NCBI RefSeq assembly: GCF_051020955.1
Contig: NW_027476331.1
Location: 243,274-307,273 of the forward strand
Direction of reading: 5' to 3'
Length of the DNA stretch: 64,000 nucleotides
Origin: Megalopta genalis
Taxonomy: Eukaryota > Arthropoda > Insecta > Hymenoptera > Halictidae
Position 1 is the stretch's first letter, and every line of letters begins with the position of its first letter. Shown one piece after another: positions 52,858-64,000 of this stretch. The translations under genes and the position numbers were made by a program. A model generated the notes under the pieces. It searched no databases, had not been told where the DNA came from, and saw only the letters and a program-made list of their open reading frames with translations.

Positions 52858-54414
52858 AACCAGTTGATTCGCATGGATTTCAAAATAAGCCTTCTACTTC
52901 GCATTGATTTGAAGCTAAATCATGTGTTTCGCTTGGATTTCAAGTTAACTCGTTTGTTTCGCATGCAATTGAAGATAGATCATGTATCAAACAAGTATTT
53001 GAAGCTAAACCATTTGATTCGCATGGATTAGATGCTATGCCATCTACTTCGCTTTTATTTGAAACTGAATCATGTGTTTCTCTTGAATTTGAAGCTAACA
53101 CGTTCGTTTCACATACAGTTGAAGCTAAATCATGTATGTCACAAGTATTTGAAGCTGAACCATTTGTTCCGCACGAATATCAGGCTAAACCATGTGTTTG
53201 GAATGAATTTGAAGCTAAATCATGCGTTTCGCATAGATTTGAAGCTAACTCATTTGTTACGCATGCAGTTGAAGCTGAATCATGTATATCACAGGTGTTT
53301 GAAGCTAAACCATTTGTTTCGCATGGATTCGAAGATAACCCTTCTACTTCGAATTGATTTGAAGCTAGATCATGTGTTTCGCTTGGATTTCAAACTGACT
53401 CGTTCGTTTCGCATGCAGTTGAAGCTAAATCATGTATATCACAAGTATGTGAAGCTAAACCATTTGCTACGCATGGATTTCAAGCTAAGCCTTCTACTTC
53501 GCATTGATTTGATGCTAAATCGGGTGTTTCGCATGGATTTGAAGCTAAGCCTTCAACTTCGTGTTGACTTGATGCTAACTCATGTTTTTCGCTTGGATTT
53601 GAAGCTAACTCGTTTGTTTCGCATGCAGTTGAAGCTAAATCATGTATATCACAAGTATTTGGAGCTGAACCATTTGTTCCGCATGGATTTCAAAATAAGC
53701 CTTCTACTTCGCATTGATTTTAATCTAAATCATCTGTTTTGGATGGATTTAAAGCTATCTCGTTTGTTTCGCATGCAGTTGAAGATAAATCATGTATATC
53801 ACAAGTATTTGAAGCTAATCCATTTGTATCGGGTGGATTCGAAGATCAGCCTTCTACTTCGCATTGATTTGAAGTTAAATCATATGTTTCGCATGGATTT
53901 GAAGCTAATCGTTTGTATCGCATGTAATTGAAGCTAGATAATGTATCAAACAAGTATTTGTAGCTAAACCATTTGTTTCGCATGGCTTCGAAGATCAGCC
54001 ATCTACCTCGTATTGATTTAAAACTAAATCATGTGTTTCGCATGGATTTGAAGCTAACTCGTTTGTATCGCATGCAGTTGAAGCTAAATCATGTATATCA
54101 CAATTATATGAAGCTAAACCATTTGATTCGCATGGATTTCAGAATAAGCCTTCTACTTCGCATTGATTTTAATCTAAATCATCTGTTTCGCATGGATTAA
54201 AACTATCTCGTTTGTTTCGCATGCAGTTGAAGATAAATCATGCATATCACAATTATTTGAAGCTAAACCATTTGATTCGCATGGATTTGAAGATAAGCCT
54301 TCTACTTCGCATTGATTTGAAGCAAAATCATGTGTTTCGCATGGATTTGAATCTAACTCGTTAGTTTTCATGCTGTTGAAGCTAAATCATGTATATCACA
54401 GTTATTTGAAGATA
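52858..54414. repeat. 1557-bp higher-order repeat, copy 3
   Basis: Same length and register as its neighbours. It has GGATTTCAAAATAAGCC near 53688 (shared with copy 4, where copies 1 and 2 have TTTTAAAAT) and CGTTTGTATCGCATG near 53911 (copies 1 and 2 have CGTTTGAATCGCATG). Confidence 0.93.
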
Positions 54415-55971
54415 AACCAGTTGATTCGCATGGATTTCAAAATAAGCCTTCTACTTCGCATTGATTTGAAGCTAAATCATGTGTTTCGCTTGGATTTCAA
54501 GTTAACTCGTTTGTTTCGCATGCAATTGAAGATAGATCATGTATCAAACAAGTATTTGAAGCTAAACCATTTGATTCGCATGGATTAGATGCTATGCCAT
54601 CTACTTCGCTTTTATTTGAAACTGAATCATGTGTTTCTCTTGAATTTGAAGCTAACACGTTCGTTTCACATACAGTTGAAGCTAAATCATGTATGTCACA
54701 AGTATTTGATGCTGAACCATTTGTTCCGCACGAATATCAGGCTAAACCATGTGTTTGGAATGAATTTGAAGCTAAATCATGCGTTTCGCATAGATTTGAA
54801 GCTAACTCATTTGTTACGCATGCAGTTGAAGCTGAATCATGTATATCACAGGTGTTTGAAGCTAAACCATTTGTTTCGCATGGATTCGAAGATAACCCTT
54901 CTACTTCGAATTGATTTGAAGCTAGATCATGTGTTTCGCTTGGATTTCAAACTAACTCGTTCGTTTCGCATGCAGTTGAAGCTAAATCATGTATATCACA
55001 AGTATGTGAAGCTAAACCATTTGCTACGCATGGATTTTAAGCTAAGCCTTCTACTTCGCATTGATTTGATGCTAAATCGGGTGTTTCGCATGGATTTGAA
55101 GCTAAGCCTTCAACTTCGTGTTGACTTGATGCTAACTCATGTTTTTCGCTTGGATTTGAAGCTAACTCGTTTGTTTCGCATGCAGTTGAAGCTAAATCAT
55201 GTATATCACAAGTATTTGGAGCTGAACCATTTGTTCCGCATGGATTTCAAAATAAGCCTTCTACTTCGCATTGATTTTAATCTAAATCATCTGTTTTGGA
55301 TGGATTTAAAGCTATCTCGTTTGTTTCGCATGCAGTTGAAGATAAATCATGTATATCAGAAGTATTTGAAGCTAATCCATTTGTATCGGGTGGATTCGAA
55401 GATCAGCCTTCTACTTCGCATTGATTTGAAGTTAAATCATATGTTTCGCATGGATTTGAAGCTAATCGTTTGTATCGCATGTAATTGAAGCTAGATAATG
55501 TATCAAACAAGTATTTGTAGCTAAACCATTTGTTTCGCATGGCTTCGAAGATCAGCCATCTACCTCGTATTGATTTAAAACTAAATCATGTGTTTCGCAT
55601 GGATTTGAAGCTAACTCGTTTGTATCGCATGCAGTTGAAGCTAAATCATGTATATCACAATTATATGAAGCTAAACCATTTGATTCGCATGGATTTCAGA
55701 ATAAGCCTTCTACTTCGCATTGATTTTAATCTAAATCATCTGTTTCGCATGGATTAAAACTATCTCGTTTGTTTCGCATGCAGTTGAAGATAAATCATGC
55801 ATATCACAATTATTTGAAGCTAAACCATTTGATTCGCATGGATTTGAAGATAAGCCTTCTACTTCGCATTGATTTGAAGCAAAATCATGTGTTTCGCATG
55901 GATTTGAATCTAACTCGTTAGTTTTCATGCTGTTGAAGCTAAATCATGTATATCACAGTTATTTGAAGCTA
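54415..55971. repeat. 1557-bp higher-order repeat, copy 4
   Basis: Last full copy. Private changes include TTTGATGCTGAACC near 54708 and TATCAGAAGTATTTG near 55356. The marker recurs at 55972, but the following sequence (CTTCTAGTTTGCATTG) departs quickly, so amplification ends here. A diverged relative continues to about 56560. Confidence 0.92.
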
Positions 55972-58620
55972 AACCAGTTGATTCGCATGGATTTCAAAAT
56001 AAGCCTTCTAGTTTGCATTGATTTGATGCTAAATCATGTGTTTCGCTTGCATTTCAAGCTAACTCGTTTGTTTCGCATGTAATTGAAGCTAAATCATGTA
56101 TATCACAAGTATTTGAAGCTAAACCATTTGATTCGCATGGATTTGATGCTATGCCATCTACTTCGCTTTTATTTGAAACTGAATCATGTGTTTCTCTTGA
56201 ATTTGAAGCTAACACTATCGTTTCACATGCAGTTGAAGCTAAATCATGTATGTCACAAGTATTTGAAGCTGAACCATTTGTTTCGCACGAATATCAGGCT
56301 AAACAAAGTGTTTGGAATGAATTTGAAGCTAAATCATGTGTTTCGCATAGATTTGAAACTAACTCGTTTGTTACGCATGCAGTTGATGCTGAATCATGAA
56401 TATCCCAAGTATTTGAAGCTCAACCATTTGAATCGCATGGATTTCAAAATAAGCCTTCTACTTCGCATTGATTTGAAGCGAAATCATGTGTTTCGCTTGG
56501 ATTTCAAGCTGACTCGTTTGTTTCGCATGCAATTGAAGTTAAATAATGTATCAAACTAGTATTTGAAGCTAAACCATTTGTTTCGCATGGATTCGAAGAT
56601 CAGCCATCTACCTTGTATTGATTTAAAGCTGAACCACTTGTTTCGCATGGATTTGAAGATAAGCCTTCTACTTCGCATTGATTTGAAGCTAAATCATGTG
56701 TTTCGCGTGGATTTGAAACTAACTAGTTTGTTTCGTAATGCAGTTGAAGCTAAATCATGTATATCACAATTATTTGAAGCTAAACCATTTGATTCGCATG
56801 GATTTCAAAATAAGCCTTCTACTTCGCATTGATTTTAATCTAAATCATCTGTTTCGCATGGATTTAAAGCTATCTCGTTTGTTTCGCATGCAGTTGAAGA
56901 TAAATCATGTATATCACAGGTATTTGAAGCTAAACCATTTGTTTCGCATGGATTCGAATATAAGCCTTCTAAATCGCATTGATGTCAAGCTAAATCATAT
57001 GTTTCGCATAGATTTGAAGCTAACTCGCTAATTTTGCATGCTGTTGAAGCTTATTCATGTATATCACAAGTATTTGAAGCTAAACCATTTGTTTCGCAAG
57101 GATTCGAAGATCTGCCTTCTACTTCGCATTGATAAGAAGCTAACTCATGTGTTTCGCATGGATTTGAAGCTAACTCGTTAGTTTTGCATGCTGTTGAAGC
57201 TAAATCATGTATATCACAAGTATTTGAAGCTAAACCATTTGTTTCGCAAGGATACGAAGATCAGCCTTCTACTTCGCATTGATAAGAAGCTAACCCATGT
57301 GTTTCGCATGGATTTGAAGCTAACTCGTTAGTTTTGCATGCTGTTGAAGCTAAATCATGTATATCACAAGTATTTGAAGCTAAACCATTTGTTTCGCAAG
57401 GTTACGAAGATCAGCCTTCTACTTCGCATTGATAAGAAGCAAAATCATGTGTTTCGCATGGATTTGAAGCTAACTCGTTCGTTTCGCTTGCATTTGAAGC
57501 TAAATCATGCACATCACAAGTATTTGAAGCTGAACCACTTGTTTCGCATGGATTTGAAGATTAGCCTTCTACTTCGCATTGATTTGAAGCTAAATCATGT
57601 GTTTCGGATGGATTTAAAGCTATCTCGTTTGTTTCGCATGCAGTTGAAGCTAAATCATGTATATCACAAGTATTTGAAGCTAAACCATTTGATTCGCATA
57701 GATTTGATGCTATGCCATCTACTTCGCTTTTATTTGAAACTGAATCATGTGTTTCTCTTGAATTTGAAGCTAACACGTTCGTTTCACATGCAGTTGAAGC
57801 TAAATCATGTATGTCACAAGTATTTGAAGCTGAACCATTTGTTTCGCACGAATATCAGGCTAAACCATGTGTTTGGAATGAATTTGAAGCTAAATCATGT
57901 GTTTCGCATAGATTTGAAGCTAACTCATTTGTTACGCATGCAGTTGAGGCTGAATCATGTATATCCCAAGTATTTGAAGCTCAACCATTTGATTCGCATG
58001 GATTTGAAGATAAGCCTTCTACTTCGCATTGATTTTAATCTAAATCATGTGTTTCGCATGCATTTGAAGCTAATCGTTTGTATCGCATGGAGTTGAAGCT
58101 AAATCATGTATATCACAAGTATTTGCAGCTAAACCATTTGATTCGCATGGATTTGATGCAATGCCATCTACTTCGCTTTTATTTGAAACTGAATCATGTG
58201 TTTCTCTTGAATTTGAAGCTAACTAGTTTGTTTCGTAATGCAGTTGAAGCTAAATCATGTATATCACAATTATTTGAAGCTAAACCATTTGATTCGCATG
58301 GATTTCAAAATAAGCCTTCTACTTCGCATTGATTTTAATCTAAATCATCTGTTTCGCATGGATTTAAAGCTATCTCGTTTGTTTCGCATGCAGTTGAAGA
58401 TAAATCATGTATATCACAGGTATTTGAAGCTAAACCAGTTGTTTCGCATGGATTCGTAGATAAGCCTTCTAAATCGCATTGATTTCAAGCTAAATCATGT
58501 GTTTCGCATGGATTTGAAGCTAACTCGCTAGTTTTGCATGCTGTTGAAGCTTATTCATGTACATCACAAGTATTTGAAGCTAAACCATTTGTTTCGCAAG
58601 GACTCGAAGATCAGCCTTCT

Positions 58621-60240
58621 ACTTCGCATTGATAAGAAGCAAAATCATGTGTTTCGCATGGATTTGAAGCTAACTCGTTCGTTTCGCTTGCATTTGAAGC
58701 TAAATCATGCACATCACAAGTATTTGAAGCTGAACCACTTGTTTCGCATGGATTTGAAGATAAGCCTTCTACTTCGCATTGATTTGAACCTAAATCATGT
58801 GTTTCGAATGCATTTGAAGCTAACTCGTTTGTTTCGCATGCAATTGAAGCTAAATCATGTATATCACAATTATTTGAAGCTAAACCATTTGATTCGCATG
58901 GATTTCAAAATAAGCCTTCTACTTCGCATTGATTTTAATCTAAACCATCTGTTTCGGATGGATTTAAAGCTATCTCGTTTTTTTCGCATGCAGTTGAAGA
59001 TAAATCATGTATATCACAGGTATTTGAAGCTAAACCATTTGTTTCGCATGGATTCGAATATAAGCCTTCTAAATCGCATTGATGTCAAGCTAAATCATAT
59101 GTTTCGCATAGATTTGAAGCTAACTCGCTAATTTTGCATGCTGTTGAAGCTTATTCATGTATATCACAAGTATTTGAAGCTAAACCATTTGTTTCGCAAG
59201 GATTCGAAGATCTGCCTTCTACTTCGCATTGATAAGAAGCTAACTCATGTGTTTCGCATGGATTTGAAGCTAACTCGTTAGTTTTGCATGCTGTTGAAGC
59301 TAAATCATGTATATCACAAGTATTTGAAGCTAAACCATTTGTTTCGCAAGGATACGAAGATCAGCCTTCTACTTCGCATTGATAAGAAGCTAACTCATGT
59401 GTTTCGCATGGATTTGAAGCTAACTCGTTAGTTTTGCATGCTGTTGAAGCTAAATCATGTATATCACAAGTATTTGAAGATAAACCATTTGTTTCGCAAG
59501 GTTACGAAGGTCAGCCTTCTACTTCGCATTGATAAGAAGCAAAATCATGTGTTTCGCATGGATTTGAAGCTAACTCGTTCGTTTCGCTTGCATTTGAAGC
59601 TAAATCATGCACATCACAAGTATTTGAAGCTGAACCACTTGTTTCGCATGGATTTGAAGATAAGCCTTCTACTTCGCATTGATTTGAAGCTAAATCATGT
59701 GTTTCGAATGGATTTGAAGCTAACTCGTTTGTTTCGCATACAATTGAAGCTAAATCATGTATATCACAATTATTTGAAGCTAAACCATTTGATTCGCATG
59801 GATTTCAAAATAAGCCTTCTACTTCGCATAGATTTTAATCTAAATCATCTGTTTCGGATGGATTTAAAGCTATCTCGTTTGTTTCGCATGCAGTTGAAGC
59901 TAAATCATGTATATCACAAGTATTTGAAGCTAAACCATTTGATTCGCATAGATTTGATGCTATGCCACCTACTTCGCTTTTATTTGAAACTGAATCATGT
60001 GTTTCTCTTGAATTTGAAGCTAACACGTTCGTTTCACATGCAGTTGAAGCTAAATCATGTATGTCACAAGTATTTGAAGCTGAACCATTTGTTTCGCACG
60101 AATATCAGGCTAAACCATGTGTTTGGAATGAATTTGAAGCTAAATCATGTGTTTCGCATAGATTTGAAGCTAACTCATTTGTTACGCATGCAGTTGAGGC
60201 TGAATCATGTATATCACAAGTATTTGAAGCTAAACCATTT
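58621..60240. repeat. 1.8-kb spaced higher-order repeat, copy 1
   Basis: It matches 60421-62039 at an offset of 1800, falling to 1799 after a one-base deletion near 61013 (GATCTGCTTCTA for GATCTGCCTTCTA). Within it, shorter stretches recur every 900 bp: the unit CTCGTTCGTTTCGCTTGCATTTG lies at about 58675, 59575, 60475 and 61374. The 1.8-kb block therefore itself grew from a 30-unit block. Confidence 0.85.
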
Positions 60241-60420
60241 GTTTCGCAAGGATTCGAAGATCAGCCTTCTACTTCGCATTGATAAGAAGCTAACTCATGT
60301 GTTTCGCATGGATTTGAAGCTAACTCGTTAGTTTTGCATGCTGTTGAAGCTAAATCATGTATATCACAAGTATTTGAAGCTAAACCATTTGTTTCGCAAG
60401 GTTACGAAGATCAGCCTTCT

Positions 60421-62039
60421 ACTTCGCATTCATAAGAAGCAAAATCATGTGTTTCGCATGGATTTGAAGCTAACTCGTTCGTTTCGCTAGCATTTGAAGC
60501 TAAATCATGCACATCACAAGTATTTGAAGCTGAACCACTTGTTTCGCATGGATTTGAAGATAAGCCTTCTACTTCGCATTGATTTGAACCTAAATCATGT
60601 GTTTCGAATGCATTTGAAGCCAACTCGTTTGTTTCGCATGCAATTGAAGCTAAATCATGTATATCACAATTATTTGAAGCTAAACCATTTGATTCGCATG
60701 GATTTCAAAATAAGCCTTCTACTTCGCATTGATTTTAATCTAAACCATCTGTTTCGGATGGATTTAAAGCTATCTCGTTTTTTTCGCATGCAGTTGAAGA
60801 TAAATCATGTATATCACAGGTATTTGAAGCTAAACCATTTGTTTCGCATGGATTCGAATATAAGCCTTCTAAATCGCATTGATGTCAAGCTAAATCATAT
60901 GTTTCGCATAGATTTGAAGCTAACTCGCTAATTTTGCATGCTGTTGAAGCTTATTCATGTATATCACAAGTATTTGAAGCTAAACCATTTGTTTCGCAAG
61001 GATTCGAAGATCTGCTTCTACTTCGCATTGATAAGAAGCTAACTCATGTGTTTCGCATGGATTTGAAGCTAACTCGTTAGTTTTGCATGCTGTTGAAGCT
61101 AAATCATGTATGTCACAAGTATTTGAAGCTAAACCATTTGTTTCGCAAGGATACGAAGATCAGCCTTCTACTTCGCATTGATAAGAAGCTAACTCATGTG
61201 TTTCGCATGGATTTGAAGCTAACTCGTTAGTTTTGCATGCTGTTGAAGCTAAATCATGTATATCACAAGTATTTGAAGATAAACCATTTGTTTCGCAAGG
61301 TTACGAAGGTCAGCCTTCTACTTCGCATTGATAAGAAGCAAAATCATGTGTTTCGCATGGATTTGAAGCTAACTCGTTCGTTTCGCTTGCATTTGAAGCT
61401 AAATCATGCACATCACAAGTATTTGAAGCTGAACCACTTGTTTCGCATGGATTTGAAGATAAGCCTTCTACTTCGCATTGATTTGAAGCTAAATCATGTG
61501 TTTCGAATGGATTTGAAGCTAACTCGTTTGTTTCGCATACAATTGAAGCTAAATCATGTATATCACAATTATTTGAAGCTAAACCATTTGATTCGCATGG
61601 ATTTCAAAATAAGCCTTCTACTTCGCATAGATTTTAATCTAAATCATCTGTTTCGGATGGATTTAAAGCTATCTCGTTTGTTTCGCATGCAGTTGAAGCT
61701 AAATCATGTATATCACAAGTATTTGAAGATAAACCATTTGATTCGCATAGATTTGATGCTATGCCACCTACTTCGCTTTTATTTGAAACTGAATCATGTG
61801 TTTCTCTTGAATTTGAAGCTAACACGTTCGTTTCACATGCAGTTGAAGCTAAATCATGTATGTCACAAGTATTTGAAGCTGAACCATTTGTTTCGCACGA
61901 ATATCAGGCTAAACCATGTGTTTGGAATGAATTTGAAGCTAAATCATGTGTTTCGCATAGATTTGAAGCTAACTCATTTGTTACGCATGCAGTTGAGGCT
62001 GAATCATGTATATCACAAGTATTTGAAGCTAAACCATTT
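60421..62039. repeat. 1.8-kb spaced higher-order repeat, copy 2
   Basis: Partner of 58621-60240. After about 62039 this copy goes on to AATCGCATGGATTTGAAG and then follows the segment first seen at 58078, at an offset of 4048. The right arm is thus a patchwork of a few long templates. Confidence 0.85.
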
Positions 62040-64000
62040 GAATCGCATGGATTTGAAGATAAGCCTTCTACTTCGCATTGATTTAATCTAAATCATGTGT
62101 TTCGCATGCATTTGAAGCTAATCGTTTGTATCGCATGGAGTTGAAGCTAAATCATGTATATCACAAGTATTTGCAGCTAAACCATTTGATTCGCATGGAT
62201 TTGATGCAATGCCATCTACTTCGCTTTTATTTGAAACTGAATCATGTGTTTCTCTTGAATTTGAAGCTAACTAGTTTGTTTCGTAATGCAGTTGAAGCTA
62301 AATCATGTATATCACAATTATTTGAAGCTAAACCATTTGATTCGCATGGATTTCAAAATAAGCCTTCTACTTCGCATTGATTTTAATCTAAATCATCTGT
62401 TTCGCATGGATTTATAGCTATCTCGTTTGTTTCGCATGCAGTTGAAGATAAATCATGTATATCACAGGTATTTGAAGCTAAACCAGTTGTTTCGCATGGA
62501 TTCGTAGATAAGCCTTCTAAATCGCATTGATTTCAAGCTAAATCATGTGTTTCGCATGGATTTGAAGCTAACTCGCTAGTTTTGCATGCTGTTGAAGCTT
62601 ATTCATGTACATCACAAGTATTTGAAGCTAAACCATTTGTTTCGCAAGGATTCGAAGATCAGCCTTCTACTTCGCATTGATTTGAAGCTAAATCATGTGT
62701 TTCGCATGGATTTGAAGCTAACACGTTTGTTTCGCATGCAGTTGAATCTAAATCATGCATATCACAAATATTTGAAGCTGAATCATTTGTTTCGCATACA
62801 GTTGAAGCTAAATCATGTATATCACAAGTATTTGAAGCTGAACCATTTGTTTCGCATGAATATTAGGCTAAACCATTTGTTTGGGATGAATTTGAAGCTA
62901 ATTCATGCGTTTCGCATAGATTTGAAGCTAACTCGTTAGTTTTGCATGCTGTTGAAGCTAAATCATGTATATCACAAGTATTTGAATCTGAAGCATTTGA
63001 TTCGCATGGATTTGAAACTAAGCCTTCTACATCACATTGATTTGAATCTAAATCATGTGTTTCGCTTGAATTTGAAGCTAAGCCTTCTACTTCGCATTGA
63101 TTTGAAGCGAAATCATGTGTTTCGCATGGATTTTAAGCTAACTCGTTTTCTTCGCCTGTATTTGATGGAAAATCATGTATATCACAATTATTTGAAACTA
63201 AACCATTTGATTCGCATGGATTTGAAGATAATCCTTCTACTTCGCATTGATTTGAAGCAAAATCATGTGTTTCGCATGGATTTGAATCTAACTCGTTAGT
63301 TTTCATGCTGTTGAAGCTAAATCATGTATATCACAAGTATTTGAAGCTAAACCATATGTTTCGAAAAGATTCGAAGATCAGCCTTCTACTTCGCATTGAT
63401 AAGAAGCTAAATCATTTGTTTCGCTTGGATTTGAAACTAACTAGTTTGTTTCGCAATACAGTTGAAGCTAAATCATGTATATCACAATTATTTGAAGCTA
63501 AACCATTTGATTCGCATGGATTTGAAGATAAGCCTTCTACTTCGCATTGATTTGAAGCTAATTCATGTGTTTCGCATGGATTTGAAGCTAACTCGTTAGT
63601 TTTGCATGCATTTGAAGCTAAATCATGTATATCCCAAGTATTTGAAGCTCAACCATTTGATTCGCATGGATTTGAAGATAAGCCTTCTACTTCGCATTGA
63701 TTTGAAGCTAAATCATGTGTTTCGCTTGGATTAGAAACTTACTAGTTTGTATCGCATTGCTGTTGATGCTAAATCATGTATATCACAAGTATTTGAAGCT
63801 AAACCATTTGATGCGCCTGGATTTGATGCTATGCCATCTACTTCGCTTTTATTTGAAACTGAATCATGTGTTTCTGTTGAATTTGAAGCTAACACGTTCG
63901 TTTCACATGCAGTTGAAGCTAAATCATGTATATCACAAGTATTTGAAGCTGAACCATTTGTTTCGCACGAATATCAGGCTAAAACATGTGTTTGGAATGA

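Larger units (their letters stand above)
49005..64000. repeat. 30-bp satellite array, right arm
   Basis: The same five-type, 30-bp array resumes in the same orientation after the retrotransposon and runs off the window. It carries variants I did not find to the left, notably a unit reading CTTCGCTTTTATTTGAAAC (about 49931, 51488, 53045, 54602, 56165, 57725, 58175, 59975, 61773, 62224 and 63846). It also has a unit with GTTTGGAATGAATTTG after an AATATCAGGCTAAACC unit. Copies are more uniform here than on the left because long blocks have been amplified recently. No gene is visible. Confidence 0.96.

Noticed and set aside
49005..64000. Apparent ORFs in the right array, including identical ones every 1557 bp
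   Set aside because: They repeat only because the DNA block repeats, and the frame ends at indels inside each block. No independent sign of coding.
1..64000. Centromere-protein-B box in the satellite
   Set aside because: The TTCG in each unit is followed by CATGGA or CATGCA and then TTTGAAG. The CGGG end of the box is absent in the units I checked.
1..64000. Telomeric repeat
   Set aside because: No TTAGG or TTAGGG runs; the 30-bp unit has no resemblance to them.

Overview
The window reads as animal, most likely arthropod (probably insect), chromosomal heterochromatin. About 57.5 of the 64 kb is one very long tandem array of a 30-bp unit. The only non-repetitive stretch is a dead, composite R1-clade-type non-LTR retrotransposon. 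The taxonomic guess rests on that element: ORF1 has three CCHC knuckles, the reverse transcriptase lacks an RNase H domain and ends in a Cys/His knuckle, and this combination is best known from insect R1-like elements. I see no host gene, rRNA, tRNA, bacterial operon or CRISPR array.

Layout. (1) 1-42481: left satellite array. The 30-bp unit opens with TTTGAAGCTAA and usually closes with TTCGCATGGA (11 G/C of 30 in the commonest form). Five diverged unit types normally follow one another in fixed order, giving a 150-bp higher-order repeat. Larger multiples have been duplicated locally (269, 630, 800, 1563, 1934, 2013 and 2103 bp). (2) 42482-49004: retrotransposon insertion, flanked by a 14-bp repeat (ATGTATATCACAAG) and ending in a short A-run. 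It has two parts. Element A (42482 to about 47650) carries a frameshifted ORF1 and an ORF2 whose endonuclease is almost wholly deleted but whose reverse transcriptase core is open. Fragment B (about 47655-49004) is the 3' end of a different R1-type element, starting near the FADD motif of its reverse transcriptase. (3) 49005-64000: right satellite array, with four near-identical 1557-bp repeats at 49744-55971 and a pair of about 1.6-kb blocks spaced 1.8 kb apart at 58621-62039.

The array is open in several frames at once, so it yields many long apparent ORFs on both strands. These follow from repeating a stop-free unit whose length is divisible by three. One-base indels, frame-specific stops and the absence of any start or stop architecture argue against present-day coding. 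I therefore annotate no array ORF as a gene, but I record the regular Cys-containing decapeptide frame on the minus strand as worth testing.

The most interesting points are the nested 10/30/150-bp periodicity (150 bp is close to a nucleosome core length), the chimeric retrotransposon within a single pair of target-site-like repeats, and the sharp zoning of repeat subfamilies.
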